From: CAZUTK01 sp964623265
GTDB taxonomy: Bacteria > Electryoneota > B3-LCP
Assembly (NCBI GenBank): GCA_964623265.1
Contig: CAZUTK010000048.1
Location: forward strand, 1 to 24,831
Direction of reading: 5' to 3'
Length of the DNA stretch: 24,831 nucleotides
The notes under the pieces were generated by a model that saw only the letters and a program-made list of their open reading frames with translations, ran no database searches and was not told the DNA's origin. This document shows, piece after piece, positions 15,528-23,025 of the stretch; within the stretch, counting starts at the first letter, position 1, and every line of letters begins with the position of its first letter. The translations under genes were made by a program, and so were the position numbers.

Positions 15528-17905
15528 TAAGCCCTCAAAGCGGCGCCGAACTCCTTCGTCATCATTTTCACGATGCCCGCGACGAGCCGATCCGCTTCCT
15601 GATCCTGTAAGGTGCGTTCCGGCGACTGGAAGATCAGACGAAACGCTAGGCTCTTCTTCCCCGCTTCGATCTGAGCGCCGCGATAGACGTCGAAGAGTTC
15701 ACAATGCACTAGCAGCTCCTTGCCGCTCTTGCGGATGCGCTTCTCCACGTCCCCCGCAGCGACGTCTTCCGCGACGACGAAGGCGAGATCGCGCTGGATG
15801 AAGGGGAACTTCGAGAACGGGCGGTAGATCACCCGCGGCGGCGTTTCTTCTTCCAACTGATCTACGTGAAACTCGAAGCAGAAGACCGGAATCTCCACAT
15901 CGAACGCGCGAGCCACTGAAGGACGAACCTGTTCCAGCCAACCCAATTCCCGATCCGCGCTCTTCACCGCCAGAGCATCCCCGGTGCCGTGTTCTATATT
16001 GTAGTAAAAAAAGTCCAACTTGTCAAGGGAAATTTCGCGCAACATTTCCTCCACGAATCCTTTGAGGTCGAGGAAATTCACCGCATCGCGGCGGCGATCC
16101 CAGCGGTTGGGCGCCTGCAAGCCGCAAATCAACCCGGCGACGGCGTCCCATTCCTGGTCGCCGGAAGGGTCTCTTTGGAAGACCCGCCCGATTTCAAACA
16201 GACGCAGATCCGGCATTCCCCGGTTGATGTTGTAGGCGGCGGTTTTCAGTAAGCCGGGCAGCAGACCGTTGCGCAGGTATGCCATATCCTCGCTGCCGGC
16301 GTTGCGCAGCGGCACCGCCGCAGGATAGCCCGGGACATGGACCTCAGCCTTGGAGAGCAGCGAGGAGGTGACGATCTGGGCGAAACCGAGCCGCGTCATA
16401 ATCTGCGCGAGTCGCGCCTTGAAGGCATCCACCGGCTTGCTGGGAATCTCCAGCGGGATGCGGGCGCTTTCCGCCAGAGGAATGCGGTTGTAGCCGTGCA
16501 GCCGCGCCACTTCCTCGATCAAATCAATTTCGCGTTCCAAATCGGGACGGAAAGTCGGCGTCATCACGTTCAATTCGCCGGCTTCCGCATCTCTGACGGT
16601 GCAGCCCAGCCGCGTCAAGTGATCGCTGATCTCCACTTTGGGGACTTTCGTGCCCAGGATGGCTTGCACGCGGCTGGAGCGAAGCCGCAGGACTTTCGGT
16701 TTGATCTGCCGGGGATAGACATCCGCGATGCCGGCGGCGATGCGCCCGCCCGCCGTCTGGGCGATCAATTGCGCGGCGCGGTCCAGAGCTCGGGTGGTGG
16801 CGTTGGGATCGGCACCGCGTTCGAAGCGGCGCGAAGAATCGGTAGCCAGACCCAGCAGGCGGGAAGTGCGGCGGGTATTGATGGGATCGAAGTAGGCGCT
16901 TTCCAGCAGGAGCCGGGTGGTCTGATCCGAAATCTCGCTGTTGGCTCCGCCCATCACCCCCGCCAGAGCCACACCGCGGGAAGCATCGCAGATCAACAGC
17001 ATCTTGTCATCTAAGAGGCGCTCCTGACCGTCCAGCGTGACGAACTTCTCTCCCTTCGCGGCGCAGCGCACCACGATACGCCCGCCTTCCAGACGATCCA
17101 GATCAAAGGCGTGCATCGGATGTCCCAGCTCCAGCATCACATAATTCGTCACGTCCACCACATTGTTGATGGAGCGCAGCCCCGCGGCTTCCAGCCTGTG
17201 GCGCATCCAATCCGGAGAAGGACCGATGTTCACATCGAGCATCACGCGGGCGCTGTAACGGGGGCAGTACGCCGGTTCCAGGACTTCCACCGAGGTCAGC
17301 GTTTCGATGCGGGGTTGAGATTCGCGGACTTGAATTTCCGGGAAACGAAGAGGGCGGGCGAGCATGGCGGCGATTTCCCGCGCCACGCCGAAGTGGGAAA
17401 GGCAATCGGCGCGGTTCAAGGTGACTTCCAGATCCAGCGCCCAGTCGCGCGGTCCCAGCACATCGCGAAGCGGCTTGCCGATTTCCGCCGAAGGGTCGAG
17501 CACGAGGATCCCTTCCAGATCCTCCGACAAGCCCAGCTCTTTACCGGAGCAGATCATCCCTTCGGAGCGGACTCCGCGGATGGAGCGCGCTTCGATCAGG
17601 GTGCCGTCGGGCAGGGAAGTTCCCGCGGCGATGAAGGCGATCTTCTGCCCCGCCGCGACATTGGGGGCTCCGCAGACGACTTCCGGACTTCGATCCCCCA
17701 GGTTCACCCGGCAGAGGGTGAGCTTATCGGCTTGCGGGTGAGGCCGCACCTCTTCCACAAGCCCGACGTAGATCCCCTCCAATTCGGGACCCACCGGTTC
17801 CACATTCTCCACTTCCAATCCCGCCATCGTCAGCAGTTCCGCCAGTTGCGAAGGCGGCAGATTGAAATCCACGTAATCTTTCAGCCAGAGGTATGAAACG
17901 CGCAT
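15527..17905 (-). CDS. pheT: Phenylalanyl-tRNA synthetase beta subunit
   Basis: Protein of 792 residues, normal for PheT. Domains in order: N-terminal MRVSYLWLKDYV; an EMAP/tRNA-binding domain at about 40-150 (GLVEEVRPHPQADKLTLCRV, ending in SEGMICSGKELG); the B3/B4 editing region; the B5 domain; the catalytic-like core; and an FDX-ACB anticodon-binding domain at the C-terminus (FSKFPFIQRDLAFVV ... FRLIFQSPERTL). With PheS it forms the alpha2-beta2 enzyme that charges tRNA-Phe and hydrolyses Tyr-tRNA-Phe. The start at 17905 follows family alignment; an open frame runs on to a TTG at 17941. No clear Shine-Dalgarno sequence precedes either start. The gap to pheS is 106 nt, longer than usual. 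Confidence 0.97.
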   Translation of the reverse strand: MRVSYLWLKDYVDFNLPPSQLAELLTMAGLEVENVEPVGPELEGIYVGLVEEVRPHPQADKLTLCRVNLGDRSPEVVCGAPNVAAGQKIAFIAAGTSLPDGTLIEARSIRGVRSEGMICSGKELGLSEDLEGILVLDPSAEIGKPLRDVLGPRDWALDLEVTLNRADCLSHFGVAREIAAMLARPLRFPEIQVRESQPRIETLTSVEVLEPAYCPRYSARVMLDVNIGPSPDWMRHRLEAAGLRSINNVVDVTNYVMLELGHPMHAFDLDRLEGGRIVVRCAAKGEKFVTLDGQERLLDDKMLLICDASRGVALAGVMGGANSEISDQTTRLLLESAYFDPINTRRTSRLLGLATDSSRRFERGADPNATTRALDRAAQLIAQTAGGRIAAGIADVYPRQIKPKVLRLRSSRVQAILGTKVPKVEISDHLTRLGCTVRDAEAGELNVMTPTFRPDLEREIDLIEEVARLHGYNRIPLAESARIPLEIPSKPVDAFKARLAQIMTRLGFAQIVTSSLLSKAEVHVPGYPAAVPLRNAGSEDMAYLRNGLLPGLLKTAAYNINRGMPDLRLFEIGRVFQRDPSGDQEWDAVAGLICGLQAPNRWDRRRDAVNFLDLKGFVEEMLREISLDKLDFFYYNIEHGTGDALAVKSADRELGWLEQVRPSVARAFDVEIPVFCFEFHVDQLEEETPPRVIYRPFSKFPFIQRDLAFVVAEDVAAGDVEKRIRKSGKELLVHCELFDVYRGAQIEAGKKSLAFRLIFQSPERTLQDQEADRLVAGIVKMMTKEFGAALRA

Positions 17906-18011
17906 AGGCAGAAGATGGATCGGACGTTTATTGACACACAATTTGCGTGCTTTTCAGAGGCTCGACCGATTGACAGGCTGTACTGAGAAGCAGTGGCTGT
18001 GCGGTACGGCG

Positions 18012-19019
18012 TCAAAATTGCCGGAGAAACCTCAGATCGTTCTCGTAAAACAGCCGGATGTCGTCCACGCCGAACCAGAGCAGAGCGATGCGTTCGATGC
18101 CCAGACCGAAGGCGAAGCCCGTCCAGATTTCGGAGTCTATTCCGACGCCTTCCAGCACGTTGGGATCCACCATGCCGGATCCACCCATCTCCAGCCAGCC
18201 GGTCTCCTTGCAGAGACGGCATCCGGCGCTCTGGCAGAGAAAACAGGAGACATCCACTTCCGCGGAAGGTTCGGTGAAGGGGAAATGGTGAGGGCGGAAA
18301 CGAATCTGCGTTTCTTCGCCGAAGAGGGAACGGTAAAACGCCAGCAAAGTGCCTTTCAACTCCGCAAAGGTGACGCCACGATCCACGTAGAGTCCTTCCA
18401 CCTGATGGAAGACGGGATAATGGGAGGGATCCGGCTTGTCTTTGCGATAGACGCGGCCCGGCGCGATGATGCGCACCGGCAATTTGCCGCGCTCCAGGAC
18501 CCGGATCTGCACTGGGCTGGTTTCCGTGCGCAGCAAGTGCTTGTCGTCGAGATAGAAGGTGTCGCTCTCGTCGCGGGCGGGGTGCCATTCCGGAGTGTTC
18601 AGGGCGGTGAAGTTGTGGTATTCGTCTTCGATTTCGGGACCGGCTTCGACGGTGAAACCCATCGAGCGAAAGATTTCTTTGACTCGGTTTTCCACTTGCA
18701 CCAGAGGGTGCAGGCGCCCCACGGGATCTCGGCTGCCGGGCAGGGTTAAATCGAGAGTCGGGCGGGTCTGTTCACCGGCTTCCAGTTCCGATAGGCGGCG
18801 CAAGATGGCTTCCTGGACTCTCTGTTTGAACAGGTTCAGTTCCGCTCCGCGGGCGGCGCGTTGATCAGCGGGCAGCGCAGCGAGTTCCTTGAAATGCAGG
18901 GTCACCCACCCTTTCTTGCCGAGATACCGCAGGCGGAGATCTTCCAGATCGCGCTTTCCAGCGGCGTTTTCGATCTCGGCTTCGAGTCCGGCGATCAGCT
19001 TGTCCAGATCGGACGACAT
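18012..19019 (-). CDS. pheS: Phenylalanyl-tRNA synthetase alpha subunit
   Basis: Protein of 335 residues, the family norm. The N-terminal coiled coil (about 1-85) is followed by the class II catalytic core. Motif 1 lies around HPLVQVENRVKEIFRSMGF, motif 2 around RIIAPGRVYRKDKPDPSHYPVFHQVEGL, and motif 3 is GFAFGLGIERIALLWFGVDDIR. The TSPVQIR element precedes motif 2. Four cysteines in CFLCQSAGCRLC form a knuckle that could bind zinc and is common in PheS of many phyla. It catalyses phenylalanine activation together with PheT. The start ATG 19019 is preceded by a weak GCGGATG. It follows rplT after 39 nt, as in the Escherichia coli thrS-infC-rpmI-rplT-pheS-pheT order. Confidence 0.97.
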   Translation of the reverse strand: MSSDLDKLIAGLEAEIENAAGKRDLEDLRLRYLGKKGWVTLHFKELAALPADQRAARGAELNLFKQRVQEAILRRLSELEAGEQTRPTLDLTLPGSRDPVGRLHPLVQVENRVKEIFRSMGFTVEAGPEIEDEYHNFTALNTPEWHPARDESDTFYLDDKHLLRTETSPVQIRVLERGKLPVRIIAPGRVYRKDKPDPSHYPVFHQVEGLYVDRGVTFAELKGTLLAFYRSLFGEETQIRFRPHHFPFTEPSAEVDVSCFLCQSAGCRLCKETGWLEMGGSGMVDPNVLEGVGIDSEIWTGFAFGLGIERIALLWFGVDDIRLFYENDLRFLRQF

Positions 19020-19058
19020 ATCATCCGCACAATCTTACAGTGATCAACCCCGAGGGGG

Positions 19059-19406
19059 TCATGCTTGAATCTGCTGGACGATCTGAGCGAACGCTTGGGG
19101 ATCCCGAGCGGCGACATCCGCCAGCGCGCGGCGATCCAGATCCAGACCTTTCGCCTTCAAGGCGTGGATGAAGGCGGAATAGCGGATGCCGTGCAGCCTG
19201 CAAGCGGCATTGATGCGGATGATCCAGAGGTTGCGGAACTCCCGCTTCTTGCGGCGGCGGTCCCGATAGGCGGCAACACCGGCGCGGTCCACGGTCTGGC
19301 GCGCGCTGGTGATGATGCGGCTGCGCGCGCCCCAGTACCCTTTCGCCTGTTTCAAGATCTTTTTGCGGCGCCGGCGCGACGCCGGCGCGTTGGTGGCACG
19401 TGGCAC
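19059..19406 (-). CDS. rplT: 50S ribosomal protein L20
   Basis: Protein of 115 residues with the basic N-terminal arm (PRATNAPASRRRRKKILKQAKGYWGARS) and the conserved core RNLWIIRINAACRLHGIRYSAFI. It starts at GTG 19406, with AAGGAG 8 nt upstream, and lies 10 nt after rpmI. L20 is an early 50S assembly protein. In E. coli it represses rpmI-rplT by binding the messenger, and in Bacillus it binds the infC leader. The GTG start is one residue before the Pro that begins mature L20 proteins, so the assignment is firm. Confidence 0.98.
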   Translation of the reverse strand: MPRATNAPASRRRRKKILKQAKGYWGARSRIITSARQTVDRAGVAAYRDRRRKKREFRNLWIIRINAACRLHGIRYSAFIHALKAKGLDLDRRALADVAARDPQAFAQIVQQIQA

Positions 19407-19416
19407 GAATGACTCC

Positions 19417-19611
19417 TTATGATACGATCATGCGGCGCACCCGCGGCGCGTCCACCCGACTCACTTGTCCGGCTTTGCGCAGGTTGCGTTTGCGCTGCGG
19501 CGATTTCTTCGTCAAGATATGCGAATGATACGCTTTCTTGCGTTTGATTTTCCCGGTGGCGCTCAGACGGAAACGTTTGACCGCCCCTCGGTTCGATTTC
19601 ATCTTGGGCAT
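19417..19611 (-). CDS. rpmI: 50S ribosomal protein L35
   Basis: Protein of 64 residues, the standard size, beginning MPKMKSNRGAVKRFRLSATG and rich in Lys and Arg, with the typical KKAYHSHILTKKS. The start ATG 19611 has AGGGTG close upstream. It forms the usual pair with rplT, 10 nt away, and lies 138 nt after infC. Confidence 0.97.
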   Translation of the reverse strand: MPKMKSNRGAVKRFRLSATGKIKRKKAYHSHILTKKSPQRKRNLRKAGQVSRVDAPRVRRMIVS

Positions 19612-19749
19612 CTTGCACCCTGATTTCTAGGATATGATTGAATCTTCGTAGCGAATTTCCCGCCGACGGGATCCACCGGCGTTCTCTCGAAGAGCGTCTT
19701 CTTGAAATCCCGCGAGGATCGGCATTGGGACTCGATTTTACGCAAAGCT
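19612..19749 (-). promoter_or_regulatory. infC-rpmI intergenic leader, candidate L20 control site
   Basis: This 138-nt gap is larger than the 10-nt gap that follows rpmI. The minus strand can form CTCT-TCG-AGAG and CCCG-TCGG-CGGG hairpins before the rpmI ribosome-binding site. In E. coli the infC-rpmI region carries the operator bound by L20. I could not match the known pseudoknot, so the call rests on position and length. Confidence 0.3.
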
Positions 19750-20286
19750 CTACTTTTTCACCAGGATCAGCACCAGGTTGCGGGCGCCTTCCATCTTGGG
19801 GGAGGCTTCGATCTTGGCGACATTCTGCAGTTCGGCCGCGAATTTTTCCAGCACCTGTTCGCCGAATTCCTTGTGCGTAATCAACCTCCCGCGGAAGATG
19901 ACGGAAACCTTGACCTTATGCCCCTGACTCAAGAACTTGCGCGCCGCATCCAGTTTAAAATTGAAGTCGTGATCGCTGATCTTGGGGCTCAGGCGGATCC
20001 CTTTGATCTGGCTGGAAGAATGTTTCTTGGAACCGCGCTCTTTTTTTGACAACTCATATTGGTACTTGCCGAAATCCATGATCTTGCACACCGGCGGCTT
20101 CGCGGTCGGGGAAATTTCCACCAGATCCAGCTCTCTTTCGCGCGCCATCGCTTGTGCTTCCCGGACGTCCACGATGCCGATCTGCGTGCCATCCTGATTG
20201 ATCAGTCTAATCGGCGTGACCCGAATCTGTTCATTGATGCGGATATCCCGGCCCGGTGCTGAGTATTGCGGCGACTTTTTCTTGAT
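19750..20286 (-). CDS. infC: Translation initiation factor IF-3, AUC start
   Basis: Protein of 178 residues. No ATG, GTG or TTG lies at the proper N-terminus: the first GTG in frame (20172) would remove the first 38 residues, including conserved RINEQIRVTPIRLINQDG. The codon ATC at 20286-20284 lies 5 nt after a perfect AGGAGG (20297-20292) and gives the expected N-terminus (KKKSPQYSAPGRDIRINEQI). IF-3 genes are known for non-AUG starts (AUU in E. coli), which let IF-3 inhibit its own synthesis because it rejects such codons. The N-domain (DIRINEQ to about 80) and C-domain (KGIRLSPKISDHDFNFK ... VIFRGR) are complete. The Shine-Dalgarno sequence overlaps the thrS stop TAG, so translation is probably coupled. 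Confidence 0.95.
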   Translation of the reverse strand: MKKKSPQYSAPGRDIRINEQIRVTPIRLINQDGTQIGIVDVREAQAMARERELDLVEISPTAKPPVCKIMDFGKYQYELSKKERGSKKHSSSQIKGIRLSPKISDHDFNFKLDAARKFLSQGHKVKVSVIFRGRLITHKEFGEQVLEKFAAELQNVAKIEASPKMEGARNLVLILVKK

Positions 20287-20295
20287 AGAAACCTC

Positions 20296-22203
20296 CTATA
20301 TTTGACGACTCTTGCGCGCGATGTTCTCTTTCATCTCCCGCACGACCTGTGCGACGCTGCGGCTTCCTTGATCGCCTTTGCCTTTCAAGCGGAGCGAAAC
20401 CTTCGCCTGCTCGACTTCCCTGCCGCCCACGACCAGCATCACCGGGACTTTTTCCAATTCCGCCTGGCGGATCTTGTAGCCGATCTTCTCGCTGCGCAGG
20501 TCGGTTTCAACGCGAAGCCCTTCCGCCGCCATACTGGATTGGACCTTCAGAGCGTATTCATGCTGCTTGTCGGTGATGGGCAGGATTCTCGCCTGCACAG
20601 GCGCCAGCCAGAGAGGGAAATCGCCCGCGTAATGCTCGATCAACAAGCCGATGAATCGCTCCAAAGAGCCCAGGATGGCTCGATGAATCATCACCGGACG
20701 ATGCCGGCCGCCGTCGGCGCCGATGTACTCCAGTTCGAACCTCTCCGGCATTGAGAAATCGAGCTGGATGGTGCCGCACTGCCAGAATCTGCCCAGGCTG
20801 TCGCGGATGTGAAAATCAATCTTGGGACCGTAGAAGGCGCCTTCGCCGGGATTCAATTCGAACGCCAGTCCGGCTTTCTTCAGGGCGGCTTCCAGAGCCG
20901 CCTCGCTGCGCCGCCAGATCTCGTCGCTGCCGATGGATTTCTCCGGTTGGGTGGAAAGTTCCACGCGCACGTCATCGAAGCCGAAGGTGCGGTAGATTTC
21001 GAAGACGAGGGCGATCAGGTTGACGACCTCGCTCTCGATCTGCTCCGGCAGACAGTAGATGTGCGCATCGTCCTGAGTGAACGCCCGCACCCGGATCAAG
21101 CCGTGCAGTTCGCCCGACTTTTCGAAGCGGTGTACCAGCCCGAGTTCCGCGAAGCGCTTGGGCAGATCGCGATAGGAAAACTGATACGTTTTGTAGATCA
21201 ACAATCCGCCCGGGCAGTTCATCGGCTTGACGGCGTAGTCGCGCTCTTCGACGCGAGTGAAATACATATTCTCGCGGTAATGGTCGTAGTGCCCGCTGCG
21301 CCGCCAGAGAGAATCCGACAGAACGATCGGGGTGCGGACTTCCTGGTAGCCGTGTTCCGCGTGAATTTTACGCCAGTAATGGACGGTCTGATCGTAGAGC
21401 ACCAAGCCGCGGGGGTGCCAGAAGGGTGTGCCGGGCGCTTCCGGATGGAAGCTGAACAGATCCAGCGCCTTGCCCAGACGGCGGTGATCGCGCTGCTTGG
21501 CTTCTTCGTATCGGCGCAGATGCTCCTGCAACGCCTCCGCGGTGGGATACGCCGTGCCGTAGATGCGCTGCAGCATCGGCCTGGATTCATCGCCGCGCCA
21601 GTAGGCTCCCGCCAGCGAAAGGAGCTTGAAATGTTGGATCAGCCCGGTGCGGGGCAGATGCGGGCCCCGGCAGAGATCCACAAAATCCCCCTGGCGATAG
21701 ACCGAGACACGATCTTCCATCTCGCCCAACAGCTCTACCTTCAGTTCTTCCCCCCGATCCCGGAAGAGCCGGACGGCGTCCTCTCGGCTCATCTCGAGGC
21801 GTTGGATGGGGAGATCGCGCCGCGCGATGTCGCGCATGCGCTCTTCGATTCTCTCCAAATCTTCCGGAGTCAGGAAACTGTCGAGCTTGATGTCGTAATA
21901 AAAAGAATCTTCCAAAGCGGGACCGATGCCCAGTTGAGCCGCCGGGAAGAGCTCGCGCACGGCTTGCGCCATCAAATGCGCGCAGCTGTGCAGGAATACG
22001 TCGCGTCCTTCGGGATTTTCGAAGGTCAGGAAATCCAGTTGCGCATCCGCCTGAATGGGGTGGGACAGATCCACGAGTGCGCCGTTCAAGCGGGCGGAGA
22101 GCACCCGACCGTCATCCTGCGGGAACCGGCTCTTAAGAATATCCGCCGGTGTGACACCCGGCGGGAATTCGGCGGTCGAACCGTTTTGGAACGTAATCCA
22201 CAT
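20296..22203 (-). CDS. thrS: Threonyl-tRNA synthetase
   Basis: Protein of 635 residues, typical length. The TGS domain begins at the start codon (MWITFQNGSTAEFPPGVTPAD). The editing domain has HSCAHLMAQAV and DLCRGPHLPRTG. The catalytic domain shows the zinc ligands Cys in MNCPGG, His in TQDDAHIYC and His in PVMIHRAILGS, with motif 2 as LVHRFEKSGELHGLIRVRAF. The anticodon-binding domain closes the protein. ATG 22203 is set by the TGS domain; the longer open frame to 22299 only translates tRNA-Val. The start codon lies 5 nt from the 3' end of tRNA-Val and has no Shine-Dalgarno sequence, so processing of the tRNA would leave a nearly leaderless mRNA. infC follows after 9 nt. Confidence 0.97.
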   Translation of the reverse strand: MWITFQNGSTAEFPPGVTPADILKSRFPQDDGRVLSARLNGALVDLSHPIQADAQLDFLTFENPEGRDVFLHSCAHLMAQAVRELFPAAQLGIGPALEDSFYYDIKLDSFLTPEDLERIEERMRDIARRDLPIQRLEMSREDAVRLFRDRGEELKVELLGEMEDRVSVYRQGDFVDLCRGPHLPRTGLIQHFKLLSLAGAYWRGDESRPMLQRIYGTAYPTAEALQEHLRRYEEAKQRDHRRLGKALDLFSFHPEAPGTPFWHPRGLVLYDQTVHYWRKIHAEHGYQEVRTPIVLSDSLWRRSGHYDHYRENMYFTRVEERDYAVKPMNCPGGLLIYKTYQFSYRDLPKRFAELGLVHRFEKSGELHGLIRVRAFTQDDAHIYCLPEQIESEVVNLIALVFEIYRTFGFDDVRVELSTQPEKSIGSDEIWRRSEAALEAALKKAGLAFELNPGEGAFYGPKIDFHIRDSLGRFWQCGTIQLDFSMPERFELEYIGADGGRHRPVMIHRAILGSLERFIGLLIEHYAGDFPLWLAPVQARILPITDKQHEYALKVQSSMAAEGLRVETDLRSEKIGYKIRQAELEKVPVMLVVGGREVEQAKVSLRLKGKGDQGSRSVAQVVREMKENIARKSRQI

Positions 22204-22208
22204 AATCG

Positions 22209-22283
22209 TGGGCGATGCTGGACTCGAACCAGTGACCTCCTGCGTGTCGAGCAGGCGCTCTAACCAAGCTGAGCTAATCGCCC
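22209..22283 (-). tRNA. tRNA-Val (GAC)
   Basis: A complete 75-nt cloverleaf: acceptor GGGCGAT/ATCGCCC, discriminator A, D-arm GCTC/GAGC, anticodon stem CCTGC/GCAGG with loop TCGACAC, T-loop TTCGAGT. The anticodon GAC means valine. Two departures from the norm are visible: residue 33 is C instead of the nearly universal U, and the outer T-stem pair is A49-C65. No CCA is encoded. The tRNA ends 5 nt before the thrS start. Confidence 0.9.
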
Positions 22284-22291
22284 GCGAGCGG

Positions 22292-22364
<73 letters not shown>

Positions 22365-22438
22365 AGCGAATCGGATCGCCTTATGCCTGCACAGCAGAAT
22401 CTCACTCGTCCGCGCCGATAAAAGGTGCGTGAAAGCCG

Positions 22439-22458
22439 AAAAAAAACGCCTGCCGGCG
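22439..22458 (-). terminator. Possible intrinsic terminator or attenuator after tRNA-Leu
   Basis: On the minus strand a short CGCC-GGCA-GGCG hairpin is followed at once by eight T residues (22446-22439). It lies 14 nt past tRNA-Leu and upstream of tRNA-Ala. The stem has only 4 bp, so termination may be partial, which would set the ratio between the distal tRNAs plus thrS and the proximal tRNAs. Confidence 0.45.
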
Positions 22459-22472
22459 GATCCCAGGAATCG

Positions 22473-22558
22473 TACCGAGGGCCGGAATCGAACCGGCACG
22501 GGTGATGAAACCCGGGGGATTTTAAGTCCCCTGCGTCTACCTTTTCCGCCACCCCGGC
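22473..22558 (-). tRNA. tRNA-Leu (UAA)
   Basis: An 86-nt class II tRNA with acceptor GCCGGGG/CCTCGGT, the G1-U72 pair also seen in E. coli tRNA-Leu, and discriminator A. The anticodon stem is GGGGA/TCCCC with loop CTTAAAA (anticodon TAA). It has a long variable arm (CGGGTTTCATCACCCG) and T-loop TTCGATT. CCA is not encoded. Confidence 0.95.
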
Positions 22559-22600
22559 GTCAGGAAGCGGCCAGTGCGGGATCGGGAAGACCATCTGGCG

Positions 22601-22674
22601 AGGCGGCGACCGGATTTGAACCGGTGAATAGAGGTTTTGCAGACCTCCGCCTTGGTCCACTTGGCTACGCCGCC
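22601..22674 (-). tRNA. tRNA-Cys (GCA)
   Basis: A 74-nt cloverleaf with acceptor GGCGGCG/CGCCGCC and discriminator U73, the main cysteine identity element. The anticodon stem is GAGGT/ACCTC with loop CTGCAAA (anticodon GCA), and the T-stem is ACCGG/CCGGT. CCA is not encoded. Confidence 0.95.
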
Positions 22675-22795
22675 ATGCTTCTGAATCAGCGCCGGCAGAT
22701 CCGCCGTCAGCGGACGAAGCGGGGCGATCCGCCTGAAGCCGCGCAGCGGCTGCTGTGCGGGACGGAAAAGCAGTTCCAGCCGCGAGAACACACTC

Positions 22796-22827
22796 CCCCG
22801 AACGATCCGTCTGCGTCGGATCGGGGC
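22796..22827 (-). other. Strong hairpin downstream of tRNA-Gly
   Basis: CGATCCG and CGGATCG form a perfect 7-bp stem around a 7-nt loop, extended by CCCC/GGGG across a 3-nt bulge. It lies in the 179-nt gap between tRNA-Gly and tRNA-Cys, which holds no gene I can see. No T-tract follows, so a processing signal or pause site is more likely than a terminator. Confidence 0.45.
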
Positions 22828-22853
22828 TGCGGTTTCACGGTTTGCTGCTTCGG

Positions 22854-22926
22854 AGCGGGAGACGGGACTCGAACCCGCGACAATCTCGTTGGCAACGAGA
22901 GACTCTACCAACTGAGTTACTCCCGC
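22854..22926 (-). tRNA. tRNA-Gly (GCC)
   Basis: A 73-nt cloverleaf with acceptor GCGGGAG/CTCCCGC and discriminator U. The anticodon stem is TCTCG/CGAGA with loop TTGCCAA (anticodon GCC), and the T-loop is TTCGAGT. CCA is not encoded. It is the first gene after the strong promoter. Confidence 0.95.
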
Positions 22927-22962
22927 ACGGACTAAGGCATCGAATTGATTTAACGAAACCGT

Positions 22963-22991
22963 AATATAATCATCCGGGATGCTTCTGTCAA
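22963..22991 (-). promoter_or_regulatory. Near-consensus promoter for the tRNA-thrS unit
   Basis: On the minus strand a perfect TTGACA (22991-22986) is followed after exactly 17 nt by TATATT (22968-22963). Transcription would start near 22955, about 30 nt before tRNA-Gly. The strength fits a stable-RNA operon. The -35 end overlaps one arm of an inverted repeat shared with the end of the uspA-like gene. Confidence 0.85.
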
Positions 22992-23025
22992 GCGTTTTTT
23001 TAGAAAGAGCCGATCAAGAAGCATC
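22978..23025. repeat. 9-bp inverted repeat spanning the uspA-like stop and the tRNA promoter
   Basis: GATGCTTCT at 22978-22986 and AGAAGCATC at 23017-23025 are perfect complements with 30 nt between them. One arm encodes the last residues of the universal stress protein, and the other lies in the promoter spacer next to the -35 box. Confidence 0.6.

Noticed and set aside
22675..22853. T-box leader for thrS
   Set aside because: The region lies between tRNA genes and far from thrS, and I see no conserved T-box sequence or adjacent terminator pairing.
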